Source: Pseudoips prasinana
Taxonomy: Eukaryota > Arthropoda > Insecta > Lepidoptera > Nolidae
Assembly (NCBI GenBank): GCA_951640165.1
Contig: OX621234.1
Coordinates: 28,090,549-28,154,548 of the forward strand
Direction of reading: 5' to 3'
DNA: 64,000 bases
Every line of letters begins with the position of its first letter. The stretch's first letter is position 1. The notes under the pieces are model-generated. The model saw nothing but the letters and a program-made list of their open reading frames with translations. It made no database searches and was not told the origin of the DNA. Positions 54,816-64,000 of the stretch are shown piece by piece. A program made the position numbers and the translations under genes.

Positions 54816-55214
54816 ACTACTCTTACTACGACGACTTCCAAAAGTCCAGTCTAAGAGAAGACAACGTTAAGTTATTAATAATATTTAATGCCCATCATCC
54901 ATAGTACGTCATTAGAACAGGATCGAAAACACCCCGTTCAAAATGAATAAAAAATATTTGTTGAATAAATATTTGCCAGTAATTAAGCAATTCCGTTGAG
55001 ATAAGCAAACCCGGTTTAACTTAGCAATGCGGAATTTAGGGTCAGAGAAACAGGAAATAAGTGCTACCCGGACCGATAAGAAGAGGGCTAGCCCGTTTTG
55101 CCATTTGTAAATTTATAGACTACCCCATTTGTTTAGCTGTAACTGAACTGAATTCTAATTCTGTGTTGGGGCAACGATTATGGGAATTATTTAGATAACT
55201 ACTAATATTGGTAT
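54816..55214. other. Unassigned stretch
   Basis: No supported frame or element boundary. Confidence 0.3.
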
Positions 55215-55945
55215 TGGTGGTTCTTTGTAGGGTTCCGTAGCCAAATGAAATAAAATAAAATAAAATAAATTTTATAAATGTTTTCATACAATGTGTACCT
55301 AAATATCTATGTTACTAGAAATAATAATGTATACAACTATATTACTACAAACATGTTCTGACTATTTACAAGCGCTTTTTAAAGTCTACGTGAATAAAAA
55401 CCTTTTTTATTTTTATTTTATTCTATTTATTTATTTAATGGCAAAAAACGGAACCCTTATAGATTCGTCATGTCTGTCTGTCTGTCCATCCGTATGTCAC
55501 AGCCACTTTTTTCCGAAACTTTAAGAGCTGTACTGTTGAAACTTGGTATGTACTTAGATGTATTCAATTCAATAAGATTATTACACAAAAATAGAAAAGA
55601 TCAATAATTTTGGGTGGTTTCCATACATAGAACTCAAACTGAATTTATTTTTTCATCGTACCCATACTTGTGGGGTGTCTATGGATAGCTATTCAAAAAT
55701 GATATTGAGGTTTCTAATGTCATCTTTTTCTAAACTGAATATATAAGTTTGCGCGAGAGACACTTCCAAAGTGGTAAAATGAGTGTGTGTGTCCCCCCTG
55801 TAACTTCTAAAATAAGAGAGGGATAAAACTAAAAAATATATATGATGTACATTACCATGCAAACCAACAACGAAAATTGGTTTGAACGAGATCTAGTTAG
55901 TAGTTTTATTTAATACGTCATAAATCGTAAACCGCAATTTACCTT
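55215..55945 (-). mobile_element. Family D repeat, most complete copy, interrupted
   Basis: Left end 'agggttccgtagccaaatg' at about 55230; then an unrelated insert (55240-55435: (AAATA)n and the family C block 'gttctgactatttacaagcg'). Family D then resumes at 'aaaaacggaacccttataga', 'gtctgtctgtctgtccatcc', 'cccatacttgtggggtgtct', to 'gtaaaccgcaatttaccttt'. It runs opposite to the copy at 15247. It keeps a central part ('aagtggtaaaatgagtgtgt') that 15247 lacks. Confidence 0.65.
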
Positions 55946-56179
55946 TGTGTATGTATTCTATTTATAGTATGTATATGTTTTTCTTATATGGAGATATACC
56001 ATGCATTTGGTCCCTTTTTACATTTTCATCCACATATTTATGTGTAAGACACGTACTTTAAGAAAATAATTACAGCTTCTATCCATCCAAAGGTTGTCGG
56101 GAAGAAATCGCTTAATGCGATTAAACCGCCCATTATATCAGAATGTATTATTTTTGTACAATTTATTTACCCTGCTAGA
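55946..56179. other. AT-rich stretch, nothing recognised
   Basis: No supported feature. Confidence 0.3.
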
Positions 56180-56580
56180 GTGTTTACAATTAAGAGTCTT
56201 CTAATCTGTGGAGGGTTCTCCTCCACGCCTTGGAAAGCATACTAAGTCTATCCCAGTTGTCTTGGACACATCTATGTCTATCGGTACAATAGTCTAAACT
56301 CATTACTTACTTACCATATGGGCAGCGGTTATCCTAGTATCAGAGTTGTCCAAGCCGCCCAGTAGGCCTCTGACATGGCTTAACGACTGTTGCCTAATGA
56401 CTACAACCGGGACCGACAACTTAACGTGCCCTCCGAAACACGGAGACGGTCAGAAATTAAACCACTTTGGTGGTCACCTATCTATGGACTGACCGCGAGC
56501 ATAGTTGCTTAACCTCGCCGACCGGTTACGGACTGGTGAGCTAAACTCCAGAGAACCACTCACCGAGATGGTTAAAATAA
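56180..56580 (-). mobile_element. 5S-rRNA-like SINE, copy 2
   Basis: 'ggtggtcacctatctatgga', 'ctgaccgcgagcatag', 'ttgcttaacctcgccgacc' at about 56470-56525 line up, on the minus strand, with the 5S rRNA core (A-G-T-T-A-A-G-C-A-A-C...GG-T-T-A-G-T...GG-A-T-GGGTGACC). That core includes the internal pol III control region. Upstream (in plus) come 'aacttaacgtgccctccgaa' and 'acggagacggtcagaaatta', shared with 47405. This matches the SINE3-type layout (5S head plus body). No complete 5S gene is present. Confidence 0.5.
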
Positions 56581-56944
56581 TAAATTTTAACCAACTCGCT
56601 ACATTATATTATAATATTTATAGATTAGATAGTAAATAATTATGTGAGATTTATCATAAACACTTGAAGCTGATCCAAATATACTTGGTGAATACCAAGG
56701 GAAAGGAAGAAACCAGTAAGTAGTACATTGTTTGGTTAGTAGTTCATTATTATTATACGGCCAGTTCGTGACGAGTTTAATTTAAAATACTGAGACGGTT
56801 TATTTATCTTTTGCCCTATCACGTAAACAATTTAGATCCGACTCCGTAGTTAGGGATCATCAATTTAGCTCAACTAATATTCCCTGATTAGAAGCTACGA
56901 GATTATTTGAATCATTGGTAAATATGACCTACCTAGATGGAGAT
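56581..56944. other. AT-rich stretch, nothing recognised
   Basis: No supported feature. Confidence 0.3.
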
Positions 56945-57495
56945 ATTAAATATTTTCCTAAAAAGAATATACTGCTGTTAATTAAAAAGATTAGGTACCT
57001 TCTGTAGCGTTCAGATGATAACTTTTTTTAAAAGGCTGACAATACCCAATTAATCAGTATCACGCCAATCTAGTAGGTATAAGTTAACTATTGAATGCCA
57101 GAATAGAGAGCACAGATAACTATCAAAATATTTTCCTTAACAGAATATACCGCTGTGAATTAAAAAGATTAGGTACCTTCTGTAGCGTTCTGACGATAAC
57201 TTATGTTAAAAGGCTGACAATACCCAATTAATTAGTATCACGCCAATCTAGTAGGTATAAGTTAACTATTGAATGTCAGAATAGAGAGCACAGATAACTA
57301 TCAAAATATTTTCCTTAACAGAAGATACCGCTGTGAATTAAAAAGATTAGGTACCTTCTGTAGCATTATGAAGATAACTTTTGTTAAAAGGCTGACCGTA
57401 CCTAATTGTATAGTATCACACTAACTAAACTTGTATTAAATAACTAGTTCGGGTCAAGTATCACGTCAATCTAGTACAAGTTAACTATTTATTGA
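56945..57495. repeat. 178 bp tandem array, about three units
   Basis: 'tttaattaaaaagattaggt'-type block and 'accttctgtagcgttc', 'aggctgacaatacccaatta', 'cacgccaatctagtaggtat', 'gaatagagagcacagataac' recur. The 'ttaggtacc' marker is at 56991, 57169 and 57347. Units 1 and 2 are very alike; unit 3 decays after 'aggctgaccgtacc'. Non-coding. Confidence 0.9.
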
Positions 57496-57980
57496 ATTAA
57501 CTTGTAAGGTTGACATGTAAATTAAAAAATTGTTAAAATTTTTATGGGAGAAAAAGGGCAATATCTCTGATACCGACCGATTGCGCAATATACCCTCTGG
57601 CACCTTAAATTACTATTTTTTTGGAATATATATCACGTGCCATCCATAGCACCTTTAGGAAAATATACTATTTATATTATCTTCATAACTCCACAGTATC
57701 CCCCTCTCCTCTTGGAACAAACTCTGTCTGGATTGAAAACAATAGTAATACTTAATAGTTTATAACATGAAATATTGTAAAAGTTATTTACCTCAGTTTG
57801 GATAAACCACGAACACCTGCTTTAAAACAATGTGAAAACTTGAGTATTTGCCACATTTAGTGTAATACTTAGCATTTCTGCTCACAAATAAAATAGCTAC
57901 TATCTATTACATTCCAAGAATCTTATGAGATTGTACTTTATAGTAATGAGATTGATTGTGGAACACTCTGGTGTGCAGAG
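57496..57980. other. AT-rich stretch, nothing recognised
   Basis: No supported feature. Confidence 0.3.
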
Positions 57981-57984
57981 AGCT

Positions 57985-58085
57985 GGCACGTAACTCGACC
58001 AACCCATTAGCCTTGGCATCCAAAGAGGTAACGTCGCTAGCTTTTTGGGCACCTTACCCGCAGATGGCGTCTTGAAAGTGGATTT
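57985..58085 (+). pseudogene. Retroelement polyprotein C-terminal scrap
   Basis: 'cattagccttggcatccaaa' onward reads I-S-L-G-I-Q-R-G-N-V-A-S-F-L-G-T-L-P. This is the same I-Q-R-G-N-A-A-S-x-x-G-T-x-P terminus as in the fragment at 41682. About 25 codons remain. Confidence 0.6.
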
Positions 58086-59267
58086 TTATCTGTACTTTTA
58101 TTTGTAATTTTGTAGTTAGATTTTAAGTTTATAATGATAGTTTTAGTTTTGACGTGGTTTTAATCTATTTCCAATTCTGATAGTAATTACTATCTAGGTT
58201 TTCCGTAGTCCTTGACCTTACACGCTTGTAGTTATATCAATCAATCTTTATTTGTAAACACAGGTATAGGTACAAAAAAGATCTTAAATATACATATTGT
58301 TGTAGTCAAGCTCTATGTTCTACAAATTAAATGTTAAAGGTTTAAAGTGTAGTCAATAGGTAACCAAATCGGTACTTGTTTTTTTAAACGAATAAATTAC
58401 TATTCAATAAATGGTAATTAAATGAAGAAATGTCAATTAAATTATACATGGAAGACAAAGGTAGATAATAATATTATAGATGCATAAAGCATTATTGATG
58501 AACAAAATATTAATATTATTACAAAAACTTGTGTTTTTTTTTTGTTAGGCAAATATTAAAATATGTTTAAATATTATTATAGTCATCAGACGTGATTCTA
58601 CATCACGTGACTCAACAAGCGCTGTTATCAAAATCATATGTATAAAATTACCTTACTTATTATTTTCTAGTTTTGTTTTTGTAATTAACGAGTAAATCAA
58701 GATTTATTGGCATAGAATACAAAAAGTATTCTGACATTTACTAAAATTACATCACTCAACGTCGCCCGTATAACAATTTTGCAGACCACATCGCAGTATA
58801 CGTCATAAATTCAGCTTTGAAGTTGGTGTAAATGGTTAACTTTCGACAACGTCACCCATCAAATGCAGTTACATTATTCAATCTGCTGGCTAACAGGCTG
58901 ACAGCCCTCAATTTAATTGTATGAACCTATACTTACATACGCTTTAACCTAAAATATGCGTCAAAACAGACTGTAGAGAAAACTATAAAAATGATTTAAA
59001 ATTAAGTATGAAGATAATATTACCTCAATTCATGGTTTGGTCCCTTACGACGAATTGAGGTAATCTTATCTTTGCGAAAGACAACAAAGCCTCTTCTTTC
59101 TAAATACACTAGATTTAAATTTTATACAAATTTTTCGAAATTTTTTGTTTTTTAAGCATTTGTAGAGGTGATTTTAATTATCTCACAAATGTAGTTCAAT
59201 GACTTTTTGAGGTAAATGATGTTATGTAAAATACGGTCACGTTTAATAATATTAATACAATAATAAC
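58086..59267. other. AT-rich stretch with one 21 bp inverted repeat
   Basis: An inverted repeat lies at about 59008-59078 (AAGATAATATTACCTCAATTC / GAATTGAGGTAATCTTATCTT, one or two mismatches; loop about 20). Otherwise nothing is recognised. Confidence 0.45.
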
Positions 59268-59422
59268 CTGGAGCATTATGCACACACGGCTATCTGATCC
59301 CAAACTAAGCAGAAATTGTACTATGAAAATCAGATACGACGTCTCTTTCGTAATTATATACTTCGAATCGAACCCACGGCCAGGAAAAATCTACCAACCA
59401 CGCCAAACGGCCGGTTGACATA
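59268..59422 (-). mobile_element. SINE family B, internally shortened
   Basis: 'gcattatgcacacacggcta', 'aactaagcagaaattgtact', then directly 'cgaatcgaacccacggcc' and 'aaccacgccaaacggccgg'. On the minus strand the head ('ccggccgtttggcgtggttg' then 'gtgggttcgattcg') matches 7566 closely, but the middle (the 'acagatatttgtg' part) is deleted. Confidence 0.65.
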
Positions 59423-59804
59423 TAAATAAGGTGAAGGTCAATCAGGTGTAGGAAGTATTAGACTCTTTAGCTTAATTTGTTTGCAGAAGAAATCTAATTT
59501 GGCTATTGTCAGCCCTTTAAATGTCTTGTATAGCAGTGAAGCTGAGAAATATCTGCGGACTACAGGGACGAGAAATTTAAATGCGACCCGAGTCAAATTT
59601 TTAGGAATATTTTACTAAATATCAAAGGTATCAAAGATACACGATGGTGTAATTCTAATAAAACATAAGTTAAGGAAGAATATAACATAATAAAATTATT
59701 TATTAATTATTCATTACTTAAAAAAGATTAATGCTATAAAATTAAAATTTAATAATTTGGAAGGTATTATCAATATGATATGATCTTTCACATGCAACTG
59801 TGAA

Positions 59805-59849
59805 CATATCAGTCGGCCATGTTTCTAGGAAACGTGGCCGACTGATATG
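59805..59849. repeat. 20 bp hairpin
   Basis: CATATCAGTCGGCCATGTTT, loop, then AAACGTGGCCGACTGATATG, with a single G-T-type mismatch. Confidence 0.85.
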
Positions 59850-59947
59850 TTAAACGATGAACTATTATGTATAAACCGATAGATAATACCTACATTCTCC
59901 GGAAGAGTGTTAGCAAGGGAATCCTAAATTTGATCTGCCAGCGTGTA

Positions 59948-60025
59948 TCGTTCGTAGCTTAACGCAGAGCGCCTACCCCGGATTGGTAGATGGTGCAGAT
60001 TCGAGACCTGCCAGACGATTAAATT
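59948..60025 (+). mobile_element. tRNA-like SINE head
   Basis: 'tcgttcgtagcttaacgcag', 'agcgcctacc', then 'gcagattcgagacctgcc'. An A-box-like and B-box-like (GATTCGAGACC) pair ends in 'agacgattaaatttaag'. A cloverleaf does not close properly, so it is a SINE head rather than a tRNA gene. Confidence 0.45.
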
Positions 60026-60547
60026 TAAGATTTCCCATTTTTCAATGGATCCCGACTGTTCAGTTGTTATGTTCCATTATTAGAATATATTTTATTTTCT
60101 TCAATAGTATTCATTCAATAGTACATTATATAATTTTAGACCACCAGCCATCTATGTGTTTGTTTTTTTCTTTTCAGTTCTTTGTCTATGTACGTAGTTT
60201 GGATCATTATTTACGCAGTTGGGTTTTATATTTATTAAATATTTTTTTATTTTGTACTTTTTAGTTATGAGTTCCTAGCTAGTTTCAAAAATAAGTTAAC
60301 CACATTATATATTATAATTTTTGTTCTTAATATTTATGTATTTTTTAATATTTTTATCATTCATTATCTAGATTTAGTTATTAAATATTATTCATTCATT
60401 TATTTATTTCACTTAAAATAGAGTACAGTGGTGGTCTTACTATTAGGTTAGTCTCATCAATTTTACTCATAAACAACATGCGAAATGTGTGATTGTTATA
60501 TGTCAAATTTTACACAAATAATATAATTAATTAAATAAATCTCAGCG
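60026..60547. other. AT-rich stretch, nothing recognised
   Basis: The 93-codon frame starting at 59983 is T-rich and hydrophobic (FFNSIHSIVHYIILD...); this reflects base composition. Confidence 0.35.
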
Positions 60548-60768
60548 AGTTTTTTTTAAAAGACAACCCTTGCACTATGGAATCTAATCCCTGTGTTTCA
60601 GGGTACTTAACAACATATAATAGACGGATACAAATTACATCCAGACTCAGAACAACTATTTATGGGTCACACAAGTAGTTGTCCGGCGCGGGACTCGAAC
60701 CCGCGACACGAAGCGGCAACGCGACTGCCTTAGCCGTTGCGCCTCACGTGCAGTCAAAAATTTGATTT
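60548..60768 (-). mobile_element. tRNA-derived SINE, family A, best copy
   Basis: Minus strand: 'tgactgcacgtgaggcgcaa' 'cggctaaggcagtcgcg' (A-box part), B box 'gggttcgagtcccgcgccgg' (perfect GGTTCGAGTCC), then 'caactacttgtgtgacccat', 'tgagtctggatgtaatttgt', and the tail 'tagtgcaagggttgtctttt'. It may have cut the RTE copy that lies to its right. Confidence 0.8.
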
Positions 60769-60844
60769 GATTGAATATAATGATTTTTCTAGGAGCCACA
60801 GTCTGAGTTGGTTTTTGAACTTTGCCGCTGAAAAATGTCTATAT

Positions 60845-61432
60845 TTATACGATTCTGCCATCCTCAGTCTTTAGCTTCGTCAGTTGCCTCAGTCCAACAG
60901 CAAACACTTTAGAGCCTTTGTTCCGCTCAATAGCTTCTTTAATACAATTTGTATTAAATTGACGCGTGTCGCGAGTCAAAGACTTTAAGATCTGTCTGTT
61001 GAGCTGCCCGTATCTGGTAGCATCATCAGAGGATGTCAGAACCATTTTCCGTCTTTCGTCCATAAGCTGCAGGGTACAGTCAGAGATCTTTTTGGTTCTG
61101 TTTGTACGGTGGGCCTTGAAGACCTTAGACCCAGCCGTATGGACAGCTTCTACGAGCCTGTCGTGGTATGAGTCCACTTCCTCGCAATCTGCTAGGCATT
61201 CGAAACGGTTTTGCAGTTCGAGCTGAAAGGGTTCAGGGTTTTGGATGTAGATGGGTAATGGTCGGAGCGTAGACTTTATCAATCGGAACCTCTGGAGCTT
61301 GACATTTAGGTTCAATGAGCCTCTCACCAGTCGGTGATCGCTCCCGGTTTTAACCGTATTGATTAATGAGACGTCATTGAACATCTCTCTACTCGTCGAC
61401 AAGATAAAGTCTATCTCGTTTTTTTTCACCAC
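60845..61432 (-). pseudogene. RTE endonuclease C-terminal part and linker
   Basis: 195 open codons: KKNEIDFILSTSREMFNDVS, INTVKTGSDHRLVRGSLNLN, then a basic, helical linker (RLIKSTLRPLP, AHRTNRTKKISDCTLQLMDE) up to LKTEDGRIV and stop. I-D-F-I and SDHR are the last two endonuclease motifs. It overlaps the upstream part in a different frame near 61400, so one frameshift separates them. Confidence 0.75.
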
Positions 61433-61667
61433 CGGGGCTTATCCAGGTCCATTTGCGGTTTTCCGGCTTCTTAAAATAGGAGTTCATCATAAAGAGTCCC
61501 TCCTTCTCCATGAAGTCGGCCAACATTTGGCCCCGGGGATTCCGGTCTCCAGTTACAAATTGCCCCACTCTCAGCTCATTCCCGAATCGTTTAACCAGCT
61601 TCGCGTTAAAGTCCCCCATGACCACAGTGAAATAAGAGTTCGAGGTATGTATGGCTCTAGAATACAT
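61389..61667 (-). pseudogene. RTE endonuclease middle part
   Basis: VVMGDFNAKLVKRFGNELRV, GDRNPRGQMLADFMEKEGLF, MMNSYFKKPENRKWTWISPG, then out of frame. GDFNA and W-T-W are the standard APE-type endonuclease motifs. The N-terminal endonuclease part to the right (61680-61900) is too broken to follow in one frame, but 'ggtgttgggttcatagtcta' reads V-G-F-x-V, as expected. Confidence 0.75.
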
Positions 61668-61734
61668 ACATACATGACCCTAGTACGCAACCCTAGTCGA
61701 CACACTCCCGATTTTCAATATGTTGTGGACGAGG

Positions 61735-61812
61735 GACTTGTAGACTATGAACCCAACACCACCTTGGGACAGTTGACTTGTAGACTATGAACCCAACACC
61801 ACCTTGGGACCT
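61735..61812. repeat. ~41 bp tandem duplication in the RTE copy
   Basis: 'acttgtagactatgaaccca' 'acaccaccttgggac' occurs twice in direct succession (about 61738 and 61779). It falls in the endonuclease coding region and disrupts the frame. Confidence 0.85.
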
Positions 61813-61928
61813 CCCGGAAATAGAGCAGATTCCCGGATTTCAGGATTATAGTGTCCTCCCCCTCTCTTCGAACTTCAGATAATCCTATTATGTCTCAATG
61901 TAACCTGCTCAATTCTTCCTCAGTTCGA

Positions 61929-62204
61929 TCATCTTCTCGTCGGTCCGCAGTGTGCGTGTGTTGCCAGGGCCAGAGGTCGTCGGTTTTGGCAACGCGGAAT
62001 CTGCCGGGGATTCTTAGCACCCCCTGCCCTGCCGTAACCACGGCTGTTACCACGGCTGGGAATAGCACGGCTACCGGGGACTGGGGGCCGCGGTTTAATT
62101 GTGTCCTTCATTTGAGGGGATCTGCCATAATAGCCACGCTTGGCAAACGGGTTGGCAATCGCAGTAAGGTAGACATTGGTACTCATGAGAACGCTGCTGC
62201 CCAT
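61929..62204 (-). pseudogene. RTE 5' leader coding-like region
   Basis: 91 open codons starting MGSSVLMSTNVYLTAIANPF, then RGYYGRSPQMKDTIKPRP and a G, R, N and P-rich stretch (SRGNSRGYGRAGGAKNPRQI). Similar basic, low-complexity N-terminal segments precede the endonuclease in RTE-like elements. Whether it is translated is unknown. Confidence 0.45.
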
Positions 62205-62334
62205 TCTCTGGTATATATTCCCTCGGGACGACTTCTACGTCCCCCCGCGGGATGAGAGGGGGTGGCGATATTCTCTAGGCCGTCACCACACAGCCACTAA
62301 GAGCCACTAAAAGAGTAGCTAAATATAATTCCTG

Positions 62335-62738
62335 AAGCACACATCACCAAGTGCAGCAGTGGCTTGGGAATGAGCTGCTACCTCTAGAGTGGGGGTGGAA
62401 AAATTTATGGTGATATCTTGGCGCCAAGAACAACAAAAGATTTACCGGCGCCCCAGGTTTTACTAAAAACAATATTTTGTCGCTGCACCAAGGATTGTAG
62501 CAGCAGCAAATGTGGATGTCGCAAAGCTATTCTGAAATTTTCTACTGCGTGCCTTCATTGCCAAGGGAAATGCTTCAACTGCGTGTCTTTTAGCGAGGAA
62601 GACGACGAGAATGACCATGAAGATGATTGAGAGCCCTCTCAGCAAGAACCACTTACCACTGAGGAAGGCGAGGATGAAGATACCACAGAAAACGACCTTT
62701 TTCCAGGACCCTCACGACCTAAGAGAATAAAAATGTGA
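62335..62738 (+). pseudogene. CXC cysteine-motif protein, C-terminal remnant
   Basis: Reading on the plus strand: QVQQWLGNELLPLEWGWKNL (to about 62420), a +1 frame change, then LAPRTTKDLPAPQVLLKTIF, CRCTKDCSSSKCGCRKAILK, STACLHCQGKCFNC, the acidic SEEDDENDHEDD, then TGA at 62628. Read-through gives a further acidic tail and FPGPSRPKRIKM before TGA 62738. The QQWLG...W.W block, L-P-A-P..LL..I-x-C-x-C and the cysteine array match a family I have seen among uncharacterised insect proteins. The element region 45078-45242 carries the same cysteine array. The frameshift and internal stop make it a pseudogene. Confidence 0.65.
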
Positions 62739-64000
62739 ATCATTCACAGAATTGGACTTAGAAACTAATATTTCAATACATTTTTTAATTGCACTTTTCC
62801 AGAGCCTGTAGTTTGAAAACGGATGGGATATGGAAAAGTATCAAAGTTATAGAAAATTTTATAAGCTTTCATTTCATCTTAGAACATTTTTTGCTAAAAG
62901 CGCCATTTTTGAAATATTAGCGTAAAACCTAAAATTGAGGTCTTTGACCACCTCCCCTTCCTCAAAGTAAAAGCAAACAAAGTGCATGTATAATGAGTTA
63001 TATCTGGTATGACATTAATATAGAAAAGAAAAAGAGTCCATGCTTATTTACGAGATAGTCCGATTGGCAATATTTAATTAGAGTTCCACATTCCAGAGTG
63101 GCATTTTTTTTTACTGTTTTGTTTTAATCTATATTTTTTAATCTGTGATATGATAATGAATAAATAAACATCCGGGCCAAATATCACGTTAATACAAGCA
63201 GCTCTTTAAGCTGAGAGATAAGTCACTCATTGTTATTGTTATATGACTGCAAATTTCGCAATCTCGTGATTTTATTGAGATATTTGATATCATGAGGATT
63301 GTTTAGTGGCTTGCGGTGGTACAGACTACTAATAATTAAACCATCTAAAGACTTAACCTGGCTTTATGAAAAATACGATTCAATTCAAAATTAAAATGCA
63401 CGAACTGAGATCGACAACGGCTCGATTCAAAGTTGTCCCTTGCAACTTGTGTACAGTTACTCCCCAACATAATATTAAAGGTAACATTTTTCTTTAAATT
63501 TTACCTTGTTCACAAAGCGCATGAAATTCGGTTGTTGATAGTTCGATTCTCACACCAACCAAAGGGACGTTGTTCTTTATATCTTTGTCATTGCATTTAA
63601 AACAATTCGATTTCGGTAGGTATACTTATATATAGTTTTTCAAGTGAAGTTAAGTACTAAATCGTTTGAAGTTGGAGATGGGCGACCGTGTTAGACGTTA
63701 GATACTTTAGGTAGTCCAATATACCTAATAGATACTTTAGTATATGTCCATCAACACTCACACGCACAGTCATACGAAGTTTTCGTCTTTTCATCGTAAT
63801 TTTCTACTGTTTTAAAACCTATATGTGAGAATAGTTGCTACGCAACTTTAAATCGATATAGCTCCTAAACGGCCGGTCAAATCGAAAAATGTTGAAAAAA
63901 AACTAAAAATATTTTTTAAATACCTATTCAACGATACCCCACACGACATAGTTTGTCGACTTTAATTTTTAAAATTTTCACAATATTGCGTCCAGTAGTC
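62739..64000. other. AT-rich stretch to window end
   Basis: 62780-63060 ('acctaaaattgaggtctttg', 'cacctccccttcctcaaag') looks like the non-coding part of the element carrying the CXC remnant. From 63100 nothing is recognised. No exon of the ferlin gene was found. Confidence 0.35.

Larger units (their letters stand above)
60770..62300 (-). mobile_element. 5' half of an RTE-type LINE
   Basis: Minus strand: the leader starts near 62300 ('ggctgtgtggtgacggccta') and contains the block found alone at 6718, 30858, 34285 and 49408. A repetitive G/R-rich coding region follows (62204-61929), then an endonuclease region in two frames (61667-61389; 61432-60845). Similarity to RTE fades near 60780, where a family A SINE begins. 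The RT half is missing, the reverse of the usual 5' truncation, so a later deletion or the SINE side removed it. Confidence 0.7.

Noticed and set aside
56460..56540. 5S rRNA gene
   Set aside because: Only the central part is similar, with many changes, and it is fused to a repeat body.
59948..60025. tRNA gene on the plus strand
   Set aside because: A- and B-box-like motifs only; the arms do not pair as a tRNA.
60680..60765. tRNA gene on the minus strand
   Set aside because: The B box is perfect, but the sequence runs on into a SINE body shared with three other loci and no proper acceptor stem closes.
61359..61790. 143-codon plus-strand frame
   Set aside because: Antisense shadow of the RTE endonuclease region.

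Overview
The window is AT-rich eukaryotic DNA, most likely from a moth or butterfly. The case rests on repeat types typical of Lepidoptera: short Helitron-like elements with a GC hairpin and a CTAG end, tRNA-derived SINEs, and many RTE, Jockey and CR1-type LINE fragments. It also rests on one split host gene with ordinary GT-AG introns. I see no bacterial operons, rRNA genes, convincing tRNA genes or CRISPR arrays.

The only host gene I can support is part of a ferlin, best matched to otoferlin, on the + strand. Four consecutive exons (17030-17382, 20576-20839, 23028-23214, 23412-23474) join in phase. They encode the end of the first C2 domain, a charged linker, and the first part of the next C2 domain. 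The start and the rest of this large membrane-trafficking protein are not recognisable here. Everything after 23.5 kb is therefore either a very long intron or intergenic DNA; the sequence alone does not decide.

The rest is mobile-element strata. 1-9.3 kb: a Helitron-like element with ~130 bp internal repeats, a LINE tail, SINEs, a TA-flanked MITE, RTE scraps and a 751 bp foldback element. 9.3-14.3 kb: a nearly complete non-LTR retrotransposon (PHD-type ORF1, endonuclease and reverse transcriptase ORF2 with one frameshift) inserted in an older RTE-like copy. 17-26 kb: the ferlin exons, with an intronic SINE, a decayed LINE and an apparently intact Tc1/mariner element (23884-25474). 26-36 kb: a PIF/Harbinger-like nonautonomous element, a second copy of the MITE, two internally deleted RTE derivatives and a Helitron. 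36-60 kb: LINE C-terminal fragments, split SINEs, tandem duplications, several long perfect or near-perfect hairpins, a ~2.27 kb element with long terminal inverted repeats carrying a cysteine-rich CXC-domain remnant, and 5S-rRNA-like SINE remnants. 60-64 kb: the 5' half of an RTE-type LINE, next to a second and better preserved CXC-domain remnant.

No gene pathway is laid out here. The interest lies in nested insertions, compact derivative elements, unusually perfect palindromes, and the repeated link between a CXC cysteine motif and mobile DNA.
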